From assembly GCA_011799875.1 (NCBI GenBank), contig CM022298.1:257603757-257667756 (forward strand): a stretch of 64,000 nt of DNA, given 5' to 3'. The notes beneath the pieces were generated by a model. That model was given only the letters and a program-made list of their open reading frames with translations. It was not told the DNA's origin and made no database searches. The position numbers were made by a program, and so were the translations under genes. The stretch is from Thinopyrum elongatum. Lineage: Eukaryota; Streptophyta; Magnoliopsida; Poales; Poaceae. Shown in pieces: positions 45,730-56,866 of the stretch. Each line of letters starts with the position of its first letter. Within the stretch, counting starts at the first letter, position 1.

Positions 45730-46705
45730 GTAGATTTGGATATGGTGGAAAGATGATTTGAGTGGAAAGCAACTTGGGGAAGGCTAGAAATCAATATTCT
45801 TGTGGTAGGATTGGAATATCTTGATCTCAACAAATAAGTAGGTGGTTCTCTCTCAGAAAATGTATGGTGGAAGTGTAAGCATGTTCTGATGGCTCTCTCA
45901 CAAATGGAGAAGGGGGTGGAGGGGTATATATAGCCTCCACACAAAATCTAACTGTTACACACATTTGACCATCTCGGTGAGACCGAATAGCTAAACTCCG
46001 TGGCACCGATTAGTTCAAAATGTGAACGTTAGGAATCTCGGTGGGACCGACTGGAACAACTCGGTGGGATCGATGTGCTAGGGCTTAGGGAAAACCTCAT
46101 CTCAATGGCGCCGATTGCATCAACTCGGTGAGACCGAAGTGAAGCAATAGGGAAACAAAGAATTGGCCAAGCCATCTCGGTGAGACCGATTGCAATTTCG
46201 GTGAGACCCAAATAATTGCAACTGATAACAGTGAGTTGGCAAGGCCATCTCGGTGAGACCGAGATCTGTATTGGTGTGACCGAACTGTTAGGGTTTCTGG
46301 CTGTGGCTATGTCATATGAACTCGGTGGCGCCGGATAGAAAGAATCGGTGGGGCCGAGTTGGAGTTTAGGGTTTTGACATATTTGGATGGAGAAAGTGGT
46401 TGAGGGTTTTGGAGCAATATCACTAAGCATTTGAGCAAGCAAGCCATTAAGCAACACCTCATCCCCTTTTAATAGTATTGGCTTTCCTATGGACTCAATG
46501 TGATCTTGGATCACTAAAACAAAGATGAAGAGTCTTGAGCTTTTGCCAATATATGTGTTTAGCATTTTGAAGGGGTTCCACATCCTCTTGTCCTTTCCAC
46601 GCCATTGTTGAACTTGTTTGAAATACACTAAATAAAAGCATTAGTCCAACAGGAGATATGTTGACATTAATTACCAAAATCACCCAGGGAGCACTTGTGC
46701 TTTCA
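45730..46705 (-). mobile_element. LTR fragment of an unassigned LTR retrotransposon
   Basis: The minus strand starts TGAAAGCACAAGTGCTCCC at 46705, preceded by a polypurine tract (AAAAAGGGGGAGAT, 46706-46719). This is therefore a 3' LTR on the minus strand. It is rich in TCGGTGAGACCGA motifs (45966-46360). The far end is lost somewhere near 45730. I know the motif style from Triticeae LTRs but cannot name the family. Confidence 0.7.
45966..46360. repeat. Array of about 12 imperfect palindromes CTCGGTGAGACCGAG
   Basis: Copies at irregular 20-45 bp steps, such as CTCGGTGAGACCGA, CTCGGTGGGACCGA, ATGGCGCCGAT and ATCGGTGGGGCCGAG. Each has arms CTCGG/CCGAG around a five-base centre and can form a hairpin on either strand. 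Confidence 0.85.
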
Positions 46706-46719
46706 ATCTCCCCCTTTTT

Positions 46720-47350
46720 GGTAATTGATGACAACATACATCAAAGCTTTAAGTAAAGGATATGAAGAGTAGTAAGTAAAGATTTGGAGGAACATGTAAC
46801 ATGCATAATCTCCCCCTACATGTATGTGATCATGTGAAGATAGGATATACTAACATGTGAATGCATACTCCTTCAGGTTCTGCAATCACCCTCTTCCTTT
46901 TGGATGTCTGAAACACAAGAACAGCATTTGAATGAAAAAACATGGTATGATGACAAATGGAATAGGTATTGATAATGGATGGGCATGGCATCTTCACATA
47001 TAGCATGAGTAAACTAAGTAGATGGCGGTGCAACGAAGCAAAATAAATGCAAGACACCTTATGCAAGATATGTGCAACCAATAAAACCTTGCCAAATTAG
47101 AACAGGCACCTTATTGGGTGAAGAGGATAGGCCATCTGCCTTTGACTCCTTGAGTTTAGAATAGTCATTAGGATCATATTCTGAATACGAATCTATAGGT
47201 CGGGAGCATGTGGGTTTCATTGCATCCACAATGGACCTCAATCCCTTGATGCCAAGTTTGTTACCCATTGAACTATTCCGCAATATTCTTCTGATGTGCA
47301 CATTCTTATATTCATTGTGATTACATACAATATCTGAAAAGCATGAAAAC
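46720..47350 (-). other. Retrotransposon interior next to the LTR fragment
   Basis: Minus-strand DNA upstream of the 3' LTR. The ORF at 47059-47352 encodes a hydrophilic segment with KPTCSRPIDSYSEYDPNDY and KLKESKADGLSSS that looks coding-like, but I do not recognise it. It may be an extra ORF or a piece of gag of the same element. The limit at 47350 is approximate. Confidence 0.4.
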
Positions 47351-47614
47351 ACAAATAGTAGTGAGATTATCTTTGTAATGCAGAGGATATTGTAATATAA
47401 TAGGGGCTCCCTGTAAACCCTTGTGTGTTATCACAGGATTCTGATGAGACAGCCCATGTGTGTTGTAATATGGTGAGTAGATTAATATAATCTGCCACAA
47501 CTACACATAAAAATAGGCTCCCTGTTGGGAGTTCTAGATGTAAGGATAGTTGGCAGATGATAGGTTCATAATATACCGTATAGAAAGTTTATTGCCAAAC
47601 CATGATAACGAGAG

Positions 47615-49080
47615 CGCATAGCCACTAGGCAGATCGTAGTGTAGATAATAGGGGTACACCATAACCACCATAAATAAATTGGGAAAGCGGAACTGGCTGG
47701 AAAATACAGGGTTTTGCCGCTACTAATATGCAGCCTATCAATCACCTATAGGCCAGCTCTATTCATCTGAAGGCGCACAGCTGTTATTATCAGTCTAGTC
47801 TACCAAAGACTGCATGGCTCCCACCATTTTCGGGATATTATGGCAGACCAACTCGAAGTGCGAAATCATGTAGTAGAATCGGCCCAATAGAGCTATCGAC
47901 TGCAGATGTCCCTGCTCCCCTTCCTGACAAGGAACATACTGTACTTACTAAAGAAGAACAGAAGAGGAACATGTTAAAGAATAGAAGGGGAAGCATATTA
48001 TTGAGATTCCCCTTCTTTCAATACAATGTTGGTTGCCCACCCATGATGAATCAGAGCGCCCAAAGAAATGCCATTCCATGATGTCTCTCTATATGTGGCC
48101 ACATGCATTTGGAAACTCAAGTGGGAGCATTAGCTAACCAATTAAATGTGTGTCTGTTAGCTAATGTCAGTATCATATCACATTCGTATTTGAAGAACCT
48201 TAGGACGTATGATTGGTGTGTTATTTAGCTTTAAAGGGTGGACAGCTGCTAGTAGGACACAAAGCACCTACGCAGATCATAGTGTAGATATAATGGGAAA
48301 ACCCTAAGCATCAGGAGTAAAATCAGGAAAGTGGAACTTGCTGGAATATATGTGCTAGTATTGCCGGTACGGCTAGAAAGGCTTCGGATACCAGCTCTCT
48401 ACAACTGAAGGTGCAGTACTGTTACTATTGGTCTAACTCTCAAAGGTGACACATACAACCAAATACGAAGAGTTGAAAGGGTCCATGACAATCGACATGA
48501 AGACCAACACGAAGAGTTGAAAGCATCCATGACAAGCGACCGAATAGACTTGTACACTGCAAATGTCCCTACTCCTCTTCACTACAAAGAACATACTGTA
48601 CAACTATTATACTCCCTTTGTTCCTAAATACAAGTCTTTGTAGAGATTCCACTATGGATCACATACGGATGTATATAGATACATTTTAGAGTGTAGATTC
48701 ACTCATTTTGATCCATATGTAGTCCATGGAGGAATCTCTACAAAGACTTATATTTAGGTATGGAGAGAGCACTTACAAAAGAAGAACAGAAGAGGAGCAT
48801 GCTAAAGAAGAGCAAGAAGATTTTGGATAATAAAATGTTGGTTGGCCACACATGATGAACCAGAGTGCATTAAGAACGCAACTCCCTCCTGTCCCTCGAT
48901 ATGTGGCGCATGTGCTTTTCGAAAGTAAAGTAGGAACATTAGCTGACCAATTAAACATTCTCTATTTTAGTACATGTCAGCATCATATCAGATTCGTATT
49001 TGAGCAACTAAGTTTGGAATTATGAGTGGCATGCTGTTCAGCTTGATGGGTTGAGGAGCACTGCTTGCACGTACGTCTCG
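47615..49080 (+). repeat. Diverged tandem duplication (two copies, ~645 bp)
   Basis: Copy 1 about 47615-48240 and copy 2 about 48260-49080 share, in order: CAGATCGTAGTGTAGATA, GGAACTGGCTGGAA, CTATTGGTCTA-like, GAACATACTGTAC, GAAGAACAGAAGAGGA, AATGTTGGTTG and TCGTATTTGA. Copy 2 is longer by a 158 bp Stowaway. Weaker partial copies of the first block appear at 49085 and 49540. There is no coding potential. The origin (solo duplication or a transposon body) is unclear. Confidence 0.7.
48612..48769. mobile_element. Stowaway MITE (Thalos-like)
   Basis: It starts CTCCCTTTGTTCCTAAATAC after TA and ends GTATTTAGG-like sequence with TATGGAGAGAG, forming long imperfect inverted repeats (GTCTTTGTAGAGATT...AATCTCTACAAAGAC). 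158 bp, the usual size. The right TA has changed to CA. It lies in copy 2 of the tandem duplication only. Confidence 0.9.
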
Positions 49081-49199
49081 AAGCACCTACGATAATGGTA
49101 CTGAATATATGGGAATGTCTACATGCAAGTCGCCTAACTTTCCTCATTTGGGTCAGTCGACCATTTCAGGCGGTTGGATGAATATCCTACGTCTCCTAA

Positions 49200-50250
49200 C
49201 CCTTCTTCTTCCTCGCCTCTTATTCTTCCCCTAAAGACCACCGCATGAGCCTCCGGCCAAACCACCGGCCCCCGCCCTCCCCTGAACCGCCCACCACCTC
49301 CGGTCTTCCGCCGCCCCCAGCCATCCCTCTAGCTAACCCCACCACCCCCCCCACCCGCGTCGAGTTTTGCCTCCGACGAGGCCCCACCATAGCGCGACAG
49401 CCCCCCACAACCATGGTCCCCACCCGAAACCCTAAGATAGATAATGGGGCAGCCCTCTGGCGAGCCCCTTCCTTCCCTCCGGCGAACTCCCAAAAATGGA
49501 CTGACCCCAATTTGAAATTTAGTCGACTGTCATTTAAGCTAATGTGGAATATAAAAGGGGAAAACCATAAGCATTGCGAGTATAGTGGTGCGCATGCCAT
49601 GGCGGATCTGAAGGTGCAAACCGGACAAAGGCAACTTCGTAACCAATGTTTGGTTTCAACTAACAAGTAAGATTCTAAGTGATGGAGAAGAAATCATAGT
49701 AAAGCAGTGGCGATCTATTTTCTTGCTGAGATAAATAACTTGAGTAGATACAAAAGAGTACCGCCTCTGGTGTGGCGCTATGTAAGCATCTGCTGAGGCG
49801 TTGAGGGTGATGCGGTAGCAATGGCTGTCGATGGCGTGGAAGCAGATCTAGGAGGGCAAATGGTGGCGGCGAGGGAAATATCCCGGTGCGGTGGACGAGA
49901 CGGTCGTACGAACAGCCTCGGCAAGGTGGACGACGGCGTGGATGAAGCGAGAGGATGTGATTCAAGGATCCTGGTCTGAAGCCGTGGATGAGAGAGGTCG
50001 ATCTCTTGTAATGGACGACGGCGTCGGGGTATCAGCTCCGGCATGGTGGAGGAGAACGGCGGTGGATGGGGTGGCGGACGGAGGAGACTGCGGTGGAGAG
50101 GGTGTTTTGGCGCCCACAGAGTACGAATGGGGAAATGGAGGGAGAGAGGAAGGGGGAACCATGTCTTCAGGGCGCGCTTGTCTCAAATGCGAGGAAATTT
50201 ACAAACTTAGCCCCCGTTTAAAATTTCCTACATCACAACAATATTAGTCG
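49200..50250. other. GC-rich gene-like block, coding status unclear
   Basis: Two parts. At 49245-49500 the plus strand is open and very Pro-rich (MSLRPNHRPPPSPEPP) after a TC-rich leader. At 49790-50190 the minus strand is open and Pro/Ser-rich, with an overlapping plus-strand ORF (49891-50247). Base composition and style suggest captured or decayed first exons, possibly of two genes. I find no domain. Confidence 0.3.
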
Positions 50251-50440
50251 GTTGGGGATAGGACGGTAACCTCGCATACACCGAATATTTGCCGACGGAG
50301 ATTTCGGCCGAGGAGAGTTTGTTTTGGCGCCCACCGTGTATGAATCGGGGAGGGAGGTGAGAGGCGATTTCGGCCGAGGAGAAACTGTGTTTTGGTGCCC
50401 ACCGTGTATGAATCCGGGGAGGTGAGAGGCGGAGGCGGTT
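50095..50440 (+). repeat. Tandem repeat with GTTTTGGYGCCCAC
   Basis: Units around TTTCGGCCGAGGAGA and GTTTTGGCGCCCACCGTGTA occur at about 50300-50362 and 50366-50430, with a third partial unit at 50101-50150. The period is about 66 bp. Confidence 0.75.
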
Positions 50441-51330
50441 ATGTCACGTTTGAGTGAAATTACAAGCCTACCCCTATCGAAACCTATAGAAATCGAGCCG
50501 ATAGGCTTTGCGTGTCAGGGATAGGCAGTAATTTCCATCTCGCAGATTTTGGTTTCGGACGGTTACTGCGAGTTTCCCCGCTTCGTTCAAATTTTTGCAG
50601 AGAAAGAGTGCACGTTTACCGTGCCAACTCAATTCGAATCCAGTTTGTATTTTTTTCGGGCAGGATCCATTTTGTATTCGAATACAAATCTATATACATC
50701 ATTTTTTATATATACTTTCAAAAGCACAACACTCTTTATACATAAATATGGTTTACAAATGGCATGATCTCAGATTCATAAGGCTGGATCCATCTTAATT
50801 TGGATTTTCAAATATTTGAAACCACTTTATGTTGAAATCCAATGTATGCATTCCTCGCTAACTGTCTCCAATTAATGTGTGTTTCATGTGGGTTTTTTTT
50901 TACTTCTCAAACACGTATAATGTGTTTGACACACGCAACATATAGTGTGATCCCGTTTAGATATTAATTGCATATAAACCATGCATTGTCTCTAATTAAA
51001 GAATCTATGGATCACTAATATTGACAAACGATATAACATTACACGTTTCCCCAAATTCAAATGAATATGCATGTTTGATAGACCAATTTTCGTTATGATA
51101 TTATCGATGTCGTGATCTCTAGTTTAAGTATTTGAATCCCCTTTAATCCAGATATTCATCTCATATAGCTATCACTCATGCTTGTATATCTCTCCAGACC
51201 TATACGCCTTCATCGTCTCTCGGGTATCTCTCGTGCTACTTGTATGCCGACAATGATCTTTTATCTTCGTAACACACTGACGGTACTCTCTCCCTCGAGC
51301 TTCACTCTATCTCTCTCTAAGTATATCTCG
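50440..51330. other. AT-rich intergenic stretch
   Basis: No gene, RNA or transposon end is recognised. Pyrimidine content on the plus strand rises toward the minisatellite field that follows. Confidence 0.4.
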
Positions 51331-52210
51331 TTCCCAGCTATGTGTCTCTAACTATGATTCTCCCTGTGAAATTCTTTCTCTCACACAAACACAAACTTCG
51401 TCTCCCGGGGTCTCATTTCTCTCTACTATTCCCATGTGTGCCACTCGCACACCCCCTCTCACACAGAGATGTCTTGCGCTCCTTAGGTATGAGAAGCTAC
51501 GACTCTCCCTCTTAAATATCTCTTTCTCACACACAAACACAAACTCTTTCTCCCAGGGTCTCATATCTCTCCACCATTCCCTTGTATGTCGCTCACACAC
51601 TCTCTCTCCCTAGAGATATCTCGCGTTCCCTGATAAGTCTCTCTAGCTATCACTCTCCTTGTGAAATATCTTTCTCTCTCGCAAACACAAAACTCCATCT
51701 CTCGGGATCTCATTTCTCTCTGATATTTGTTTGTATGTGACTCACATGCACCCTCTCTCTATCTCTCTCACACCCACACACATAACTCAGCCTTCTGATC
51801 CACTCAACTCTTATCTCTAACACACACACTAGCTAGCCGATCTCCCTCTAGCTAGCATATTTATCTGTTTCTCCATCAACCTTATTTCTCGCCCTCACTC
51901 TTGCTTCCTATCACGCACACTATATATGTTTCTCTCTACATGCAGTCATGCACCCTCTTTTTATCTTTCTCTCACACACACATAACTTCACCCCTCTGAA
52001 CCACTTGGCGGTCATCTCTAACACACAAACTAGCCAATGTCCCTCTAGCTAGCATCTCTATCTCTCTTTCTATCTGTAGTTTCTCCATCAACCTTTCTTT
52101 CTCGCACGCACTCTTGCTTCCTATCATGCACACTATATCTATCTCTCTATACATGCATCTATAGGTTGATCTCTTTTGCACAATCATTGTTTCTCGCTCT
52201 CTCTGCTCGC
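51330..52210 (+). repeat. CT/CA-rich minisatellite field (two families)
   Basis: Family 1 (about 51330-51760): three units of about 148 bp, with ACACAAACACAAACT, GGGTCTCATTTCTCTC and GATATCTCGCGTTCC-like blocks. Family 2 (about 51740-52160): two units of 200-212 bp, with CACATAACT, CTAGCTAGCAT, TCTCCATCAACCTT and CTTGCTTCCTATCA. The plus strand is pyrimidine-dominated throughout. ORFs here are repeat-driven. Confidence 0.8.
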
Positions 52211-53230
52211 CATAGATGCATGCTCCAGCCCATGCCACTATCTCTTAAAGACAAAAACACATGCTCAATTATTTGGCCTTCTTCCCTCCACTCTCACATG
52301 CATGCATATTGTCATACCGATCCGTCTCTCCCATGTCGTTGATCTTATGACTTATGTCTTCTTTCTTTTCTCTCGATCATGAGTGCGCGCACACACACAC
52401 ACATCCCACGTATACATGTATACCTCTCGCACATGCACGTTCAAGGTCTCCTATGTCTCCATACGTGTTAATTACCCTCAACCCTAACCCCACATCGAAT
52501 CGTTCTCTTCTTGTGTGCACATGACTTCCGCTTGGATGGGTCTCTTCTCTAAAACACACACTCACACTTAACAATCTCCTTCTAGCTACCCCCTCTCTCA
52601 CTCTTCCCCTATATCCCCAAAACCAATAAGACCATCCCTTCGTTTAATTCCCACCTACATGCACCATCGATATATAGTAGTCTTCCTCGGTGTCTCTCGA
52701 ACAAACACGTTATCTCGATGTCGACTCCTCTCACACGCACACGCCTTCTCCTCCCTCTTTATGGGCCTCTTCTCTCTCGCACCCCCCTCGTTGGTGGCCT
52801 CTGCCATACACATCACCTCTCTATGATGAAGCCACACACACTTAAATTACTTTCGCCACCGAAGACTCCGCTTCACACACACACACACACATTAAGACTC
52901 CATCTCACACACACATGCTCTAGGTGGAGCATTTGTTCCTACCACCCTTCGTCCAACTTTACCCGTATGATAAACAATCACCTTAATTTACTTATATAAC
53001 ATGGAAAAATTCCACTTTATTTTAGTAGTTAGCAAATTTCTCATAATTATATAACGCAAATCACGAGCAGGAAGTGACATTTTTTTACACAACCACGTTA
53101 ACATGGCCACGTAAAATCACAAGATAAAGTGTAATACCATTATACTTATATCCCGATGCAAAAGGTGGAGTACATGTCCGAAGAGTAGAGTCGCACACAC
53201 GCACTCTGTCTCTCAAAATCTCACACACAT
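52211..53230 (+). repeat. CT/CA-rich low-complexity continuation
   Basis: Continues the pyrimidine-rich composition with (CA)n runs at 52386-52405 and 52875-52890 and scattered CTCTCT. No gene is visible. From about 52980 it turns AT-rich. Confidence 0.6.
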
Positions 53231-53394
53231 ACCAGTTATGTGACGCCCCCTAAGCAGACATGTATGTTACAATTTGTGCACCCACGGGTACACGTGATGA
53301 TGCGCATTTATTTAAGCCGAACGGCGAACCCAAACAGTAGCTGCATTCAGTCCCCTCCCACCGCCTCTTCTCTGGTCGCTCTCGCCCGATAGCC

Positions 53395-53690
53395 ATGGCC
53401 CGGCCGAAGGTAACGACATATGCCATGCTCCCGCCGGAGCGGCGCTTTGATCTGGAGGCGGCGCGAAGCCCGGATCGCAGCCGCCCTGCCTCCAGAGTCC
53501 AGACTAGCCGGAGCTGGACGAGGAGGCATTGGAGGCAGAGCAGCACAAGGAGCCGAAGGAGGAGAACGACGAAACAGAGCCAGAATAGGAGAACGACAAC
53601 ACGGGCAAAGCGGAGCTGGAGGAGGACAATGATTTCCATTATACTCAGACTTAAAGGGCTTTGAGTTTCATGCCACATTTATTCCATAGA
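53395..53690 (+). pseudogene. Small orphan gene with acidic C-terminus, frameshifted
   Basis: ATG at 53395 with TTATTTAA about 85 bp upstream and C-rich leader. The first 30 residues (MARPKVTTYAMLPPERR) are in one frame. Coherent acidic sequence such as ELDEEALEAEQHKEPKEEN appears in another frame from about 53513, with a TAG in it, and ends at 53672. Thus at least one frameshift and one stop. No domain is recognised. The acidic tail resembles the one at 58300-58370. Confidence 0.45.
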
Positions 53691-54206
53691 GATAAAGAAA
53701 GGAAATTTTAGTGGTCATGCATGCATCTATTTGTGCTAGCACTCTTATATAAGGGTTGACCGGTCGCTTCCCGTGGACGTGCGCGGGCGATGGAAGAGGA
53801 AGGAGAAGGGAAGCGGGCTGTGGAGTACGCCAGTTGCAGCACGAGCTCCAAGGAACGTTTGTGCGAAACAATGCATAGTAGTACAGTATAGTCCAGCGGA
53901 GTATGAATTGGCCTTTAGGTTGCGTGTGGATGACATGGCTGCAACATGCAGGCTGCAGTTCGACAGCCTACCGCTCCGCTTCGCACGGTTTAGTCACGCA
54001 AGATTTGCATGCACGCATGTCACGCACGTACTTGTCGAAGGCGTGCTCGAAAAAGGGCGACCAGGTTCGCTAGTCCGCATTGGTCCATGCGACCGGAAAA
54101 CAACTAATCCCAGTCACTGTAAATGTCGCGCGTGCTTTAATTCCGGGCTAGTGGATGGACGTGAATGTGACGTACAACGAACCGCCCGCCAGCTCCCTAA
54201 TCTCTA

Positions 54207-54478
54207 TCTCTACTCTTATAATAATAATAATCTATCTATCTACTCTTATAAAAAAACAGAGTTGGTGATGATGGTGTGCCTGCCATCCTGCAATATAGGC
54301 CGTCCAATTTATATCTGACGGACAGGAAGGAAACTATGGCAATTTTGCAAGAAGATACCCACACCCCTCTCCACATTTGCAAATAAGGCCTTCCCTCGTT
54401 CATTCTTTTCTCTTAGAAGGTAAACTACTCATACAAATGCATCTTGATGTTACGTGCAACGCACGGGCATCTTGCTAG
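54207..54478 (+). mobile_element. Small non-autonomous Helitron (copy 2)
   Basis: A|TCTCTACTCTTATAA start at 54207, hairpin CGTGC-AAC-GCACG (54453-54465), and CTAG at 54475-54478 followed by T. 272 bp. It is similar in order to 11585-12037 but shorter. Confidence 0.75.
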
Positions 54479-54690
54479 TAATAAATAATAATAAAATATA
54501 AAAAACCGAGTTGGTGATGATGGTGTGCCTGCCAGCCTGCAATATAGACCGTCCGATCTATATCTGACGGATAGAAAGCAAACTATGGCAATTTTGCAAA
54601 AAGATACCCGCACCCCTCTCCACATTTGCAGATAAGGCCTTCCCTCGTTCATCTTCGTCTCCCACATCTTATTGCCATGTCATCTTATAA
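54479..54690 (+). mobile_element. Helitron fragment abutting copy 2
   Basis: Directly after the CTAG of the previous copy the same internal sequence starts again (GAGTTGGTGATGATGGTGTG at 54510, GCAATTTTGCAA at 54589). It lacks the hairpin/CTAG end. This is a head-to-tail arrangement of two related copies. Confidence 0.65.
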
Positions 54691-54889
54691 CATTTCAGTA
54701 CATGTCTCTTTGTACTCCAGGAGCAGGAGTAGTTCTTTCCTTCTTTTTTTTATTGATTGGGATAGTCATCTACGCAACTTTATAATGCCAGTTGTATAAA
54801 CTATAAAGGACTTAACAATTTCAATTCCGTGTAGTACTAGCTAGGTAGCCATAATCCCATCAAACAAAACTACTCCTACTTTAATTAAT

Positions 54890-55477
54890 GTGCATGGCCC
54901 AGGTAACACTCTCAAATTGTTTGTTGTCGCCCGTGCCGTAGCTGGTCTATACATTGCTTCCGTTCCCCCTCATAGAAATAAGCAATATAAAGTATTTTAT
55001 TTTAATCCGTATCCCCTGCTTACGTCACCTTATTATACTGCATGGACCATAACCATGCACGTCAGCATGTGTCTAGGTTTGAGATGCCAGGTGTACCAGA
55101 TGGACGGCGGCGTGTTCGACCCCCGTGATGCTACATGGGTGCGGATGAACACACTTGAAGAGTACTCTATTTTCATCGGGGACAACTACCCCATAGTGCA
55201 AACGATGCCACCTTCCGTGCACGACGCCAACGGCCTGCCGTTCATGAAGAATGGGTGCGTTTTCATTGCGCATCGACGGCTTCATATCTTGAACGCCCCT
55301 ATCCCTGATCTATGCCGCTTCAGTTTGGATGAGTCTCCATCGTGGGGAGCCACACTTAAGAAGCTGCGATGATATGGACTCCCTTTGCCACCGTTATGGA
55401 TCGCTCCATCTATGAAGAACACGTGGGACTGGATCTATGAGACGGACATGTACCCAGGGATGTACGAACCTGAGTAA
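54890..55477 (+). pseudogene. DUF295 C-terminal fragment
   Basis: The frame contains GGVFDPRDATWVRMNTLEEY, IFIGDNYPIVQ, MKNGCVFIAHRRLHILN and, after a TGA at 55370-55372, LPPLWIAPSMKNTWDW, ending at TAA 55475-55477. The same motif order (FLGLNYPI, RQNCVY, PIWF-like end) is in the F-box pseudogene at 12727-14110, so this is a paralogous C-terminal piece. No F-box is seen upstream; the first 50 codons do not look like DUF295. It sits next to Helitron copies. Confidence 0.65.
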
Positions 55478-55830
55478 TGTAGCGCAATAAGTGAAGTAGA
55501 AAGGAACAAATAGTATGAACATGCATGGCATATAGGCATTTGTCTCTTACTACCACTAAATGTTGTACGTGCAATGCACGGTGATATTATGATGTACGTA
55601 CCTAAGTACTCTACTACTATATTAATTGGAGGCACATATTAGGTTTTATATTTGTTTACGTGTATGGCCCGAGACCTTCCAACTAGACGCGTCTTTCTCT
55701 CCGGGTCGCACTTTGTATCGTTCATACTACTAGTACTGCGTGTGGTCTCCGACCTAGAAGTGGAAGAAGTGGAGATGCTCTACCACGCTGTTCATGTCCC
55801 ACTCCTTTCGCTCACGTGTGGGACATCCAA
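55478..55830. other. Intergenic DNA
   Basis: No gene. A Helitron-like hairpin CGTGCAATGCACG lies at 55569-55581 without a CTRR end. Confidence 0.4.
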
Positions 55831-55834
55831 CACA

Positions 55835-56354
55835 TGCCGTGTTTGGCACTCCTTCATCATAAGAGTTGAAATGCTAGCTTTCATCAAAAATAAAAAATAA
55901 ATATAAATCAGAAGTGATACTATACCACGCGGTTTTCTTGCTCCTCGATATCGAAAAGAATACTTCGGTTCGCCGACAAGTGGGATGTCGACCATCCTGG
56001 TCCACTTGCCATGCATGCAGAACTCCAAGGGAGAGTCACCCCGGTCGTCGCGCTGTAGTAATAATGACTAATGAGCCGTCAAATCACAGGCCCAACCTTT
56101 CCCACTGTAAAGTTGCTCAGACGAAGGAACCATCATGACTTCGTTGAATTCCGCTTCTTGAAGAAAACTACTATACCAACAATACTGCTAGCTACAGTAG
56201 TAGTACTCGAGCGGAGGCCTCCTTTGGTTCATAGGATAAGAATTTTATAAGAATATGAAAATCATAGGAAGTCAGATGACATGCATCTCAATTCCTATAG
56301 AAAAAGAGATGCCATTTGATGCATAGGATAGGAATTTTTCCATTGAGTCTAGGC
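55835..56354 (+). repeat. Segmental duplication, copy A
   Basis: Shares with 59638-60240, in the same order: CTTTCATCAAAAATAAA, a GGGA(T/C)GTCGACCATCCTGG block, CCCAACCTTTCCCACTGTAA, GAACCATCATGACTTCGTTG, and a MITE start GGCCTCCTTTGGTTCATAGG. Offsets are 3.80-3.87 kb. Copy A lacks the right half of the MITE. Confidence 0.8.
56216..56354. mobile_element. MITE with GGCCTCCTTTGG end, truncated
   Basis: Left half of the same MITE as 60086-60367. Similarity stops after GAGTCTAGGCTAAT. Confidence 0.75.
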
Positions 56355-56470
56355 TAATGTACTGGTAATTTGCTCTAAAAACTATAGTAGTAACTAGTAC
56401 TGGTACATGCTCGTAATTAATTAAACAAATGTACGGGCGACACAGACACACACACTAACTACTAGTACTA

Positions 56471-56866
56471 CTACTTCTCACATGCTGGCCAGACACCGTC
56501 GTTCTCCTTCCCAGCTTCGTCGGCGACACCCAACCGTGCTTGGATCTCCGCCGAGCTCTCCGTCGCTGCACGTGCGTCCTCTTCTTTCTTGCGGTGGCGG
56601 GCCTCTCTTTTCTTGAGTGCTTTCTGCCTTTTCCGCTCCCTCTGTGCGGCTTTGGCCGCCTCTTGCTCTACCGCACATTCGGCCTTGGCAGCTTCAAAGT
56701 CCGCCAACGTAGGTGTGAGGTCGCGAGCGGCGATGAACTCGGCACGGCGGGATGCCATCGCTTCCCTACCATTTTGTGTGCGGTCGTGGGCGGCGAGGAA
56801 CTCGGCGCGGCAGGATGCCATCGCTTCCTTACCGGTTAGTGTGCGGCATGGTGGCATGAACGACAC
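56471..56866 (-). CDS. Hypothetical charged coiled-coil protein (131 aa)
   Basis: An intact ORF from ATG 56866 to TGA at 56471. Residues about 12-53 hold two 21-residue repeats (GKEAMASCRAEFLAAHDRTQ and GREAMASRRAEFIAARDLTP). Residues 55-115 are Glu/Lys/Ala/Arg-rich (KAAQRERKRQKALKKREARH) and likely form a coiled coil. No known domain. A TATA-like CTATATGG lies about 40 bp upstream on the minus strand. It could be a real small grass-specific gene or a leftover of a longer one; the charged style resembles 8502-9249. Confidence 0.5.
   Translation of the reverse strand: MSFMPPCRTLTGKEAMASCRAEFLAAHDRTQNGREAMASRRAEFIAARDLTPTLADFEAAKAECAVEQEAAKAAQRERKRQKALKKREARHRKKEEDARAATESSAEIQARLGVADEAGKENDGVWPACEK

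Noticed and set aside
52377..52999. Several ORFs in the CT/CA-rich field
   Set aside because: Low-complexity composition keeps frames open; no coding signal.
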